A DNA stretch of 64,000 nucleotides from Pseudopedobacter sp965218985 (GTDB lineage Bacteria; Bacteroidota; Bacteroidia; Sphingobacteriales; Sphingobacteriaceae). Shown in pieces: positions 1-7,113 of the stretch (positions are counted from its first letter, which is position 1; every line of letters begins with the position of its first letter). The stretch lies in NCBI GenBank assembly GCA_965218985.1, contig CBDCMP010000007.1:868001-932000 (forward strand), given 5' to 3'. Position numbers and translations under genes: made by a program. A model generated the notes under the pieces. The model was not told the DNA's origin and searched no databases. It saw only the letters and a list, made by a program, of their open reading frames with translations.

Positions 1-1296
1 CAGGAAAATAAACAGACAAACGATATAAAAGGAATAGAAAAAAAAGAAACCCATTGGGTTATGGATGACGCCGGCAATAGGCAAAGAAAATTCAATTTTC
101 CATTGCCTAATTTCAGAGAAGAAGCGAAAAAGCACTTAGCGCATGTTTTAATCTCCCAAAAAGCAAAAAATAAAGTTGTCACCAAAAACAAGAATAAAAC
201 TAAATCTGCAAAGGGAGAAAAAAGTAAAACAGAATTAACGCCCCGTGGCCAGTTACACAAAGAAACTGTTTATTCTAAATACAAAATATACAAGAATAAA
301 GAAGAAAAAATATCCGCCAAATTTGATGAGGCTACTATCCATATGGTAAGCAATCCAAAAGAAAAAGAAGCTTTATTAAAGAGGTTAAGAGAAAATGATA
401 ATGACCCAAAAAAGGCATTTACAGGGAAAAATAGTCTCTCTAAAAATCCAATTTATTTAGACATCCATAAAACCATAGAATTACCAGAAAAAGTAAAATT
501 AATTTGGTTAGAGGATGACTTTAGTATCAGAAAAGATATTAACCCGGAAAACTTTAAAGATTTAAAAAGTATCGAAAAAGTTGTAGATGAGGGAATAAAA
601 AGGATTTTGATCAATCGATTGGAAGAATTTAAAGATAATGCCAAAGAGGCATTTTCAAACTTAGATAAAAACCCGATTTGGTTAAATGAGGCAAAAGGCA
701 TAAGTGTTAAAAAAACAAAAATTAGCGGAGTTAAAAATGCAGAACCTCTACATACAAAAAAAGACCATTTAGGGAATTTGATTTTAGATGGAGAAAGTAA
801 GGCAATCCCAGTTGATTTTGTCAGTACTGGAAATAATCATCACGTAGCCATTTATAGAGATGAAAATGGTGATTTACACGACAATGTTGTTTCATTTTAC
901 GAAGCAGTGGAACGAGTAAACCAAGGTTTGCCTATAATAGACAAGAATTATAACCATAGTTTTGGCTGGGAGTTTTTATTTTCCATGAAACAGAATGAAT
1001 ATTTTGTTTTTCCATCAAAAGAATTTAATCCTAGTGAAATTGATTTGTTAAACCCAAATAACAATAATCGAATTAGTCCAAACTTATTTAGGGTTCAAAA
1101 ATTCTCGAAACTTAAATATGGAAATTCGTTTGTTAGAGAATATGTATTTAGACATCATTTAGAGACTATAGTTGAGGAAAAAAAGGAACTAAAAGATACC
1201 ACTTTTAAGAATATAAAAAGTCTATCCTATTTTAATGAAATTATAAAAGTTCGTATCAACCATATAGGTCAAATTGTAAAAATTGGAGAATACTAA
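1..1296 (+). CDS. cas9: Cas9 (type II-C), C-terminal part, 5' end outside window
   Basis: The reading frame is open from base 1, so the gene starts upstream; 431 residues are visible. Cas9 is the crRNA/tracrRNA-guided nuclease that makes a double-strand cut in target DNA. What is visible corresponds to the region after RuvC-III (NFPLPNFREEAKKHLAHVLI), the TPRGQLHKETVYSK segment typical of Bacteroidota Cas9, and the WED/PAM-interacting region with DNVVSFYEAVERVNQGLP and a C-terminal HHLETIVE stretch. The HNH domain and all RuvC catalytic motifs lie upstream of the window and cannot be checked. The coding sequence is distinctly A-rich compared with the genes from 1506 on. cas1 and cas2 follow, but only after three inserted genes. 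The family call is firm from motif memory and from the CRISPR context. Confidence 0.93.
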   Translation, partial: QENKQTNDIKGIEKKETHWVMDDAGNRQRKFNFPLPNFREEAKKHLAHVLISQKAKNKVVTKNKNKTKSAKGEKSKTELTPRGQLHKETVYSKYKIYKNKEEKISAKFDEATIHMVSNPKEKEALLKRLRENDNDPKKAFTGKNSLSKNPIYLDIHKTIELPEKVKLIWLEDDFSIRKDINPENFKDLKSIEKVVDEGIKRILINRLEEFKDNAKEAFSNLDKNPIWLNEAKGISVKKTKISGVKNAEPLHTKKDHLGNLILDGESKAIPVDFVSTGNNHHVAIYRDENGDLHDNVVSFYEAVERVNQGLPIIDKNYNHSFGWEFLFSMKQNEYFVFPSKEFNPSEIDLLNPNNNNRISPNLFRVQKFSKLKYGNSFVREYVFRHHLETIVEEKKELKDTTFKNIKSLSYFNEIIKVRINHIGQIVKIGEY

Positions 1297-1306
1297 ATAA
1301 ACATTG

Positions 1307-1504
1307 ATGAAACCCAAAATTCAATTCTTCAAATCATTCGATGAAATGGAGAACCAACAAATTGAGCATTTCGCTTCTCTATCCCCAGAAGAATCTTTAA
1401 GAAATTTAAAAAAATTGATGTTGGCTACTTATGGAATCAAAGAAGAACCACGTTTCGAAGATATCAGAGGCAAAATTAATTTGAATCCCAGAAAAGATAC
1501 CTAA
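1307..1504 (+). CDS. Small hypothetical protein (65 aa) downstream of cas9
   Basis: The ATG at 1307 follows the cas9 stop by 10 bp, and the gene ends one base before the ATG of the HIRAN gene, so it looks co-transcribed with both neighbours. The protein is charged, with KSFDEMENQQIEHFASLSP followed by a basic helix and EEPRFEDIRGKI. The 'F-x-S-F-D-E-M' opening and 'LSPEE' helix resemble small Bacteroidota proteins often encoded beside nucleotidyltransferase genes, but no such partner is present here. Composition is A-rich like cas9. No function is assigned. A TTG three bases earlier is a possible but less likely start. Confidence 0.65.
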   Translation: MKPKIQFFKSFDEMENQQIEHFASLSPEESLRNLKKLMLATYGIKEEPRFEDIRGKINLNPRKDT

Positions 1505-1505
1505 T

Positions 1506-2066
1506 ATGAACCGCTCCACCTTCATCAAAAACATCATCACCGCATTTGGTGCGAGCGCATTGCCTGTTCATTTGATCACCCCTTACCAAAAAGTCTATTT
1601 ACTGCAATGTTTTGTCAGGGGCTTCCGCTATTACAAAGGCGAAAGTCTTTTGCCGAAAATGAAGGTGGGCGATATGCTGGAACTGGTGCGTGAACCAGAA
1701 AATGAACACGATGAATTTGCCATTGCATTACATTTTAACCGGGAAAAGATCGGCTTTATACCCATGGAATCCAATGAAGTATTGAGCAGGTTGATGGATG
1801 CCGCTGTAATTCCCTTACAGGCAGAGCTCACGCATATCGAAATGAAAGCAGAGACCTGGGAAAATGTGCATATTGCTATCTACGTATTAAAACCTGATGA
1901 CCACCCCATACCGAAAGACAAAGCCTATCTTACTCAATTGGACACCCCCTATTACTATTCCTTAAAGTATGAGGATAACAGCATTGGCAGAATTTATTAC
2001 CACCATAAAGAAAAAATGGTTTACAATTATGAAGCGTTTCAACGCAATTACAGGAAACGAAATTAA
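1506..2066 (+). CDS. HIRAN domain protein
   Basis: This 186-aa protein carries a HIRAN domain at about residues 28-120: YLLQCFVRGFRYYKGE, LELVREPENEHDEFAIAL and KIGFIPMESNEVLSRL fit the family's 'L-x-REP-x-N-x-H-D' core. HIRAN domains bind DNA ends or stalled-fork DNA in helicases such as HLTF; stand-alone bacterial versions are of unknown role. The N-terminus (NRSTFIKNIITAFGASALP) looks like a weak signal or Tat-like segment, as in related Bacteroidota proteins. The gene starts one base after the preceding stop. It lies between cas9 and cas1, where a type II-C operon normally has nothing. Either it is cargo that split the cas operon or an accessory factor; sequence alone does not decide. Confidence 0.85.
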   Translation: MNRSTFIKNIITAFGASALPVHLITPYQKVYLLQCFVRGFRYYKGESLLPKMKVGDMLELVREPENEHDEFAIALHFNREKIGFIPMESNEVLSRLMDAAVIPLQAELTHIEMKAETWENVHIAIYVLKPDDHPIPKDKAYLTQLDTPYYYSLKYEDNSIGRIYYHHKEKMVYNYEAFQRNYRKRN

Positions 2067-2168
2067 TGGGTGTTTATAAAATCAGGATTTGAAACTATTT
2101 AATGGAATCCGATGAAGAGTTTTATTAATTTTATCGCTGATCATTTTTAACCTCAATTCGTTTGAATC

Positions 2169-2972
2169 ATGCAGACAGAAAAATTGAAATCAGAAGGTAA
2201 ATGCCTGTTTTGCGGCAACAGTTTCAGCAAATCCCAAATCCACCGTCACCTGCAAAAGCACCTGGCAGATGAGGTATTGCACAAGCTCCCCGGAAAGTCT
2301 TTTCTGTTAAAAGCAGAACCCAACCCGGATTGGGGCCCAAGCCCCTATTTTTTGTCCCTTTGGGTAGACGGAGAAACGAAGATGGAGCAATTAGATGATT
2401 TTTTAAGGCAAATCTGGCTGGAATGCTGCGGGCACATGAGTTCATTCACCAATCCCAAAAAAAAGAACAGTAGTGATTTCTTCGATTTTTTTGAAGCCGA
2501 GGAATTATTGGAAAAGGGAAAAGTAAAGGAGTATGAAAAAGTGATGGAGGAATCCAGAGGGGAAGTACCCATGAGCAGAAAAGCCAAAACAGCTTTAGAA
2601 AAAAATTTGATTTTGACTTATCAGTACGATTTTGGAAGCACCACCGAGTTAAGGGTGAAAGTGATGGAAGAGTTTGCTGTAAAAGTAGATGCCCCAATTG
2701 TCCTGCTTTCCAGAAATGAGCCTCCTGAAATCTTATGTGAAAAATGCGGCAAAGAGGCTGCAGTAGAAATTTGTATCGTTTGTTATGGCTATGAGGAGGA
2801 AGGCTTATTCTGTAAGAAATGCGCTAAGAAACATGAGAAAGAATGTGATGATTTTGCAGATTACAGTGCGATGCCTGTGGTGAATTCGCCCCGAATGGGT
2901 GTTTGCGGCTATGCTGGAGGCAGTATCGACAAAAAAAGGGATGGCATTTTCAAGAAACAGCCTGCTCCCTGA
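2169..2972 (+). CDS. Zinc-finger protein with pRiA4b ORF-3-like domain
   Basis: The 267-residue protein opens with a C2H2-like finger (CLFCGNSFSKSQIHRHLQKH, about residues 12-31). A pRiA4b ORF-3-like fold follows (YFLSLWVDGETKMEQLDDFL, then IWLECCGHMSSF, and FGSTTELRVKVM near residue 160). The C-terminus has paired zinc-binding cysteines (CEKCGKEA, CIVC, CKKCAKKHEKEC). pRiA4b-like domains are found with transposon and plasmid genes; their biochemical role is unknown. A 102-bp gap separates it from the HIRAN gene and 217 bp separate it from cas1. Composition is less A-rich than cas9. It is probably an accessory gene inserted into the cas locus. A nucleic-acid role is inferred only from the zinc fingers. 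Confidence 0.75.
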   Translation: MQTEKLKSEGKCLFCGNSFSKSQIHRHLQKHLADEVLHKLPGKSFLLKAEPNPDWGPSPYFLSLWVDGETKMEQLDDFLRQIWLECCGHMSSFTNPKKKNSSDFFDFFEAEELLEKGKVKEYEKVMEESRGEVPMSRKAKTALEKNLILTYQYDFGSTTELRVKVMEEFAVKVDAPIVLLSRNEPPEILCEKCGKEAAVEICIVCYGYEEEGLFCKKCAKKHEKECDDFADYSAMPVVNSPRMGVCGYAGGSIDKKRDGIFKKQPAP

Positions 2973-3007
2973 ATATCGTCATGGAATAGCTGTTTGATCA
3001 GACCAGT

Positions 3008-3041
3008 CCTTAAAATTAAATCCACATTTTTAATTTTAAGG
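3008..3041. repeat. Perfect 13-bp inverted repeat between zinc-finger gene and cas1
   Basis: Arms CCTTAAAATTAAA (3008-3020) and TTTAATTTTAAGG (3029-3041) are exact reverse complements around an 8-base loop. There is no run of T after the stem, so it is not a textbook intrinsic terminator. It could end transcription of the inserted genes or be an operator in front of cas1. Confidence 0.7.
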
Positions 3042-3189
3042 TTAAATGAATATATTTAAATCATATAACTATTTCATCCGTATCTAATAATTTGTTTTTT
3101 CAATTGCCGGATGGAACTCGTATGAGCTATTTATCTGTGTTTATGTTTAGCAAACATGCTCGTTTCATCTGCAATAAAAATAGGCCAAT

Positions 3190-4218
3190 ATGATTAAACG
3201 CACCCTCTATTTTAGTAACCCCTCCTATCTAAATTTAAAAGACCAGCAATTACAGATAGACCTTCCTCATTTAAAAAGTTTAGGAGAAAAAGAGAGTAAA
3301 AAGCACATCCCCATTGAAGACATTGGGATTGTGATTTTAGATCATCAACAAATTACAATTACCCATGCCTGCATGGCTGCATTATTGGCCAATAATGTGG
3401 CTTTGATCACTTGTAACCACACGCATCATCCGGTTGGCTTATTATTACCAATAGACGGACACCATACCCAGAGTGAACGCTATAAATACCAGATAGAAGC
3501 TTCCCAGCCCTTAAAAAAGCAGTTATGGCAACAGACTATTCAAGCTAAAATACTGAACCAGGCAGCCATCCTGTTTGAACGCGGCATTCCCTGTGAAAAC
3601 ATGATCCATTGGGCAAAAGCAGTAAAGTCGGGTGATCCTGATAATTACGAAGGGCGGGCAGCCGCCTATTATTGGAAAAATGTATTCCCAAAGAAGCTGG
3701 AATTTTTCAGAGGGCGTGAGGGCGACCCGCCCAATAACCTGCTCAACTATGGCTATGCCATACTCAGAGCCATCGTGGCCAGGGGAATCGTTTCTTCGGG
3801 ATTGATCCCGACCCTGGGCATCCATCACAAAAACAAGTATAATGCTTACTGTTTGGCCGATGATGTCATGGAACCTTACCGTCCGTTTGTAGATAAAATT
3901 ATACTGAAAATTATAGATAAGGGCGAGAATTTTCTGGAACTTTCTACTGCCATTAAAGCGCAGCTGCTGGGCATTGCCAGCGTGGATGTAAGCTTTGAAA
4001 AAGGAAACAGCCCCTTAATGGTGGGGGTGCAATACACCACCGCATCACTGGCTAAGTGTTATGAAGGTGCCTTAAGAAAAATCAATTATCCGGTAATGAA
4101 AGATTTTGACACCAAGAAAGTGAGAACTTATCAGCCTGAGGAGATGATCAGTATGGCTGCGGAGGAGGATGGATTTTTTAAACCGAATGAAGATCAGGAG
4201 CGGGAACTGCCATTTTAA
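3190..4218 (+). CDS. cas1: CRISPR-associated endonuclease Cas1 (type II-C)
   Basis: Cas1 is the integrase that, with Cas2, inserts new spacers at the array. The 342-aa protein has the beta-rich N-terminal domain and the helical catalytic domain. Metal-binding residues are visible: E154 in DNYEGRAAAYYW, H212 or H213 in LGIHHKNKYNAY, and E228 in ADDVMEPYRPFVD. The length fits type II Cas1, though the C-terminus is extended with an acidic tail (EEDGFFKPNEDQERELPF). cas2 starts two bases after its stop, so the two are translated together. Its separation from cas9 by three other genes and a 217-bp gap suggests its own promoter. Confidence 0.96.
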   Translation: MIKRTLYFSNPSYLNLKDQQLQIDLPHLKSLGEKESKKHIPIEDIGIVILDHQQITITHACMAALLANNVALITCNHTHHPVGLLLPIDGHHTQSERYKYQIEASQPLKKQLWQQTIQAKILNQAAILFERGIPCENMIHWAKAVKSGDPDNYEGRAAAYYWKNVFPKKLEFFRGREGDPPNNLLNYGYAILRAIVARGIVSSGLIPTLGIHHKNKYNAYCLADDVMEPYRPFVDKIILKIIDKGENFLELSTAIKAQLLGIASVDVSFEKGNSPLMVGVQYTTASLAKCYEGALRKINYPVMKDFDTKKVRTYQPEEMISMAAEEDGFFKPNEDQERELPF

Positions 4219-4220
4219 GC

Positions 4221-4550
4221 ATGCGTTTAAATCAATATAGAATTTTGTGGATACTGGTATTTTTTGATCTGCCTACAGAAACTAAAAAGCAAAGGCAAAC
4301 GGCTTCCAAATTCAGGAAGAACATTATGCAGGACGGTTTTTCCATGTTCCAGTTCTCTATTTATTTGCGCCATTGCAGCAGCCGGGAAAATGCCGAAGTA
4401 CATATTAAGCGGGTGAAAAGATTATTGCCTGAAAAAGGACATATCGGTATCATGACCGTTACCGATAAACAATTTGGGATGATGGAATTATTTTTTGGAA
4501 AAGAGGAGAAAAAATTACCAGATACCCCACAACAGCTGGAACTTTTCTGA
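4221..4550 (+). CDS. cas2: CRISPR-associated protein Cas2
   Basis: Cas2 is the dimeric core of the spacer-integration complex with Cas1. This 109-aa protein has the ferredoxin-like start ILWILVFFDLPTETKK with the conserved Asp16, and the type II-like segment FQFSIYLRHCSSRENAEVHIKRV followed by GHIGIMTVTDKQFG. Length and motifs are normal. It follows cas1 by two bases and precedes a strong hairpin terminator at 4601, then the CRISPR array. Confidence 0.95.
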   Translation: MRLNQYRILWILVFFDLPTETKKQRQTASKFRKNIMQDGFSMFQFSIYLRHCSSRENAEVHIKRVKRLLPEKGHIGIMTVTDKQFGMMELFFGKEEKKLPDTPQQLELF

Positions 4551-4600
4551 TTTTATACTCCAAAGATTACATTTAGGAATTAGAAAATCTTTAGAATTTA

Positions 4601-4632
4601 AATCGAAGAGCTGATTTCTCTTCGATTTTTTT
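4601..4632 (+). terminator. Intrinsic terminator after cas2
   Basis: Stem arms AATCGAAGAG (4601-4610) and CTCTTCGATT (4618-4627) are perfect, with a 7-base loop and a run of T after the second arm. It closes the cas1-cas2 transcript before the array. It could also stop leftward array transcripts, although the T-run on that strand is poor. Confidence 0.8.
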
Positions 4633-4685
4633 AATTCTAATTTTCAACTTAGAAAACTGATATTCAGCATGATAAACTGTAGTAT
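4633..4685. promoter_or_regulatory. Cas2-proximal array flank (possible leader) with repeat-complementary segment
   Basis: This 53-bp AT-rich stretch lies between the cas2 terminator and the first repeat. Bases 4652-4664 (GAAAACTGATATT) are the reverse complement of part of the CRISPR repeat, so they can pair with the middle of repeat 1. It touches the regular end of the array, which is where new spacers would be expected to enter because the opposite end is degenerate. Leader function is inferred. Confidence 0.45.
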
Positions 4686-5577
4686 GTTGTAGTAAATATC
4701 AGTTTTTCAAATAACGAAAGCAAATCACAACAATCATTGAGTTTTGTTCAACAACTTATAAGTTGTAGTAAATATCAGTTTTTCAAATAACGAAAGCAAA
4801 TCACAACTTGATACTGATCTAGTTAGTTTAATAATTTAATGTTGTAGTAAATATCAGTTTTTCAAATAACGAAAGCAAATCACAACCATTGTTCTAAGGT
4901 CATTTCAGTAAACCTTTGTTGTAGTAAATATCAGTTTTTCAAATAACGAAAGCAAATCACAACACGGATCACATCAGTGCTATACGCTAGAGGGTTGTAG
5001 TAAATATCAGTTTTTCAAATAACGAAAGCAAATCACAACTGTACTTAAGATCAACCTGATGCCCGGAGGCCTGGTTGTAGTAAATATCAGTTTTTCAAAT
5101 AACGAAAGCAAATCACAACTAACAATTGGGCATACATGGTGGGGCCAAGTTGTAGTAAATATCAGTTTTTCAAATAACGAAAGCAAATCACAACAGCCAA
5201 TCAGACTGTAACTCAACATTTGATGTTGTAGTAAATATCAGTTTTTCAAATAACGAAAGCAAATCACAACCCGCTTGTATGAAGTAATAAGTATCTTGTT
5301 GTTGTAGTAAATATCAGTTTTTCAAATAACGAAAGCAAATCACAACTATCCACAAATGTATTCACTTCTTTTAAATGTTGTAGTAAATATCAGTTTTTCA
5401 AATAACGAAAGCAAATCACAACATGAATAAGTTCCTCGACCTGTGGACCGTGGTTGTAGTAAATATCAGTTTTTCAAATAACGAAAGCAAATCACAACCA
5501 AAATTGCGTTTAGCTGATGGAGCGCCAGTCTGTTGTAGTAAATATCAGTTTTTCAAATAACGAAAGCAAATCACAAC
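4686..5577 (-). CRISPR. CRISPR array, 12 identical 46-bp repeats, 11 spacers
   Basis: Repeats start at 4686, 4762, 4841, 4918, 4994, 5074, 5149, 5225, 5301, 5377, 5453 and 5532; all read GTTGTAGTAAATATCAG...GCAAATCACAAC without a mismatch. Spacers are 29-34 bp (mostly 30) and all different. On the minus strand the repeat begins GTTGTGATTTGCTTTC, the form known for crRNA repeats of Bacteroidota type II-C systems such as Bacteroides fragilis, so crRNAs are probably read leftward, toward cas2. The repeat ends are inverted (GTTGT...ACAAC). No spacer could be matched to a target without a search. The strand is an inference. Confidence 0.97.
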
Positions 5578-5883
5578 GGAATTCTTGAATGCCTTTGTAG
5601 TACAATATCAGTTTTTCAAATGAACGAAAGCAAATCACAACTAAAAGGATATAAGAGCAAAGAATAAAGAGGTTGTAGTAAATATCAGTTTTTCAAATAA
5701 CGAAAGCAAATCACAAGGGGCAGCGGAATTCTTGTTGCCTTTGTAGTAACATATCAGTTTTTCAAATAACGAAAGCAAATCACAAAAAGCAAATCACAAC
5801 AGTTTTTCAAATAACGAAAGCAAATCAGCAAAGAATTAAAGAGGCAGTAGTTGTAGTAAATATCAGTTTTTCAAATAACGAAA
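5578..5883. CRISPR. Degenerate transition zone of the CRISPR array
   Basis: Repeats here are damaged. One at about 5595-5641 has two single-base insertions, one at 5672-5717 ends in G instead of C, one at about 5741-5785 has an inserted base, and at 5786-5830 fragments of the repeat are joined head to tail. The spacer before the first damaged repeat is only 17 bp (GGAATTCTTGAATGCCT) and recurs inside the tandem units that follow. The spacer at 5642-5671 is the one amplified downstream, with one mismatch. This looks like a series of slippage or recombination events. Confidence 0.85.
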
Positions 5884-6963
5884 TGGAGCGCAGCGGAATT
5901 CTTGAATGCCTTTGAAACAATAAAAGGAAATGAAAAAAGCAAATCACAACTAAAAGGATAAAAGAGCAAAGAATAAAGAGGCTGTCGTAAATATCGGTTT
6001 TTCAAATAACGAAATGGAGCGCAGCGGAATTCTTGAATGCCTTTGAAACAATAACAATAAAAGGAAATGAAAAAAGCAAATCACAACTAAAAGGATAAAA
6101 GAGCAAAGAATAAAGAGGCTGTCGTAAATATCAGTTTTTCAAATAACGAAATGGAGCGCAGCGGAATTCTTGAATGCCTTTGAAACAATAAAAGGAAATG
6201 AAAAAAGCAAATCACAACTAAAAGGATAAAAGAGCAAAGAATAAAGAGGCTGTCGTAAATATCGGTTTTTCAAATAACGAAATGGAGCGCAGCGGAATTC
6301 TTGAATGCCTTTGAAACAATAACAATAAAAGGAAATGAAAAAAGCAAATCACAACTAAAAGGATAAAAGAGCAAAGAATAAAGAGGCTGTCGTAAATATC
6401 AGTTTTTCAAATAACGAAATGGAGCGCAGCGGAATTCTTGAATGCCTTTGAAACAATAAAAGGAAATGAAAAAAGCAAATCACAACTAAAAGGATAAAAG
6501 AGCAAAGAATAAAGAGGCTGTCGTAAATATCGGTTTTTCAAATAACGAAATGGAGCGCAGCGGAATTCTTGAATGCCTTTGAAACAATAACAATAAAAGG
6601 AAATGAAAAAAGCAAATCACAACTAAAAGGATAAAAGAGCAAAGAATAAAGAGGCTGTCGTAAATATCAGTTTTTCAAATAACGAAATGGAGCGCAGCGG
6701 AATTCTTGAATGCCTTTGAAATCAATGAAAGGAAATGAAAAAAGCAAATCACAACTAAAAGGATAAAAGAGCAAAGAATAAAGAGATTGTAGTAAATATC
6801 GGTTTTTCAAATAACGAAATGGAGCGTAGCGGAATTCTTGAATGCCTTTGAAATCAATGAAAGGAAATGAAAAAAGCAATCACAACTAAAAGGATAAAAG
6901 AGCAAAGAATAAAGAGATTGTAGTAAATATCAGTTTTTCGGCAGCATCACAGCAAATCACAAC
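5884..6963. repeat. Eight tandem units of a split CRISPR repeat plus one spacer, alternating 131/137 bp
   Basis: Units begin at 5884, 6015, 6152, 6283, 6420, 6551, 6688 and 6820 (TGGAGCGCAGCGG; one base differs in the last). Each holds a 52- or 58-bp insert, then the repeat end AAAGCAAATCACAAC, then one 30-bp spacer (TAAAAGGATAAAAGAGCAAA...), then the other part of the repeat (GTAAATATCRGTTTTTCAAA...). The insert always sits at the same point in the repeat, after CGAAA. Lengths alternate 131, 137, 131, 137, 131, 137, 132, giving a 268-bp higher-order repeat marked by an extra ACAATA and an A/G change. Lengths are not multiples of three, so this is not a repetitive protein gene. The last repeat-like element (6917-6963) has an altered centre. 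Confidence 0.95.
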
Positions 6964-7113
6964 CTATCAACACCATTTGACAATTTGATTTCTGTGTTAT
7001 TTGCAGGCGATATTTGAAACTTATGGATTCCTATAGGTGCAACCGATTCTTGCAAGTGCCGGGAATCTTATCAGTTTAGCAGATCAACCATTTTAGTGCT
7101 TCTTAATGAGGCG

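Noticed and set aside
4633..4685. tracrRNA in the gap between cas2 and the array
   Set aside because: The repeat-complementary piece covers the middle of the repeat, not the crRNA 5' repeat end that pairs with tracrRNA, and no nexus hairpin follows.
5007..5219. Minus-strand ORF of 70 aa
   Set aside because: It reads through CRISPR repeats and spacers; the repeated peptide is the translated repeat.
5883..6852. Ten-codon mini-ORF (MERSGILECL) in each tandem unit
   Set aside because: It arises simply because ATGGAGCGC... is part of the repeated insert; no start signal or conservation supports translation.
6667..6879. Minus-strand ORF of 70 aa with internal repeat
   Set aside because: It lies in the tandem split-repeat block. 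Unit lengths of 131 and 137 bp do not keep a frame, so it is not a gene.
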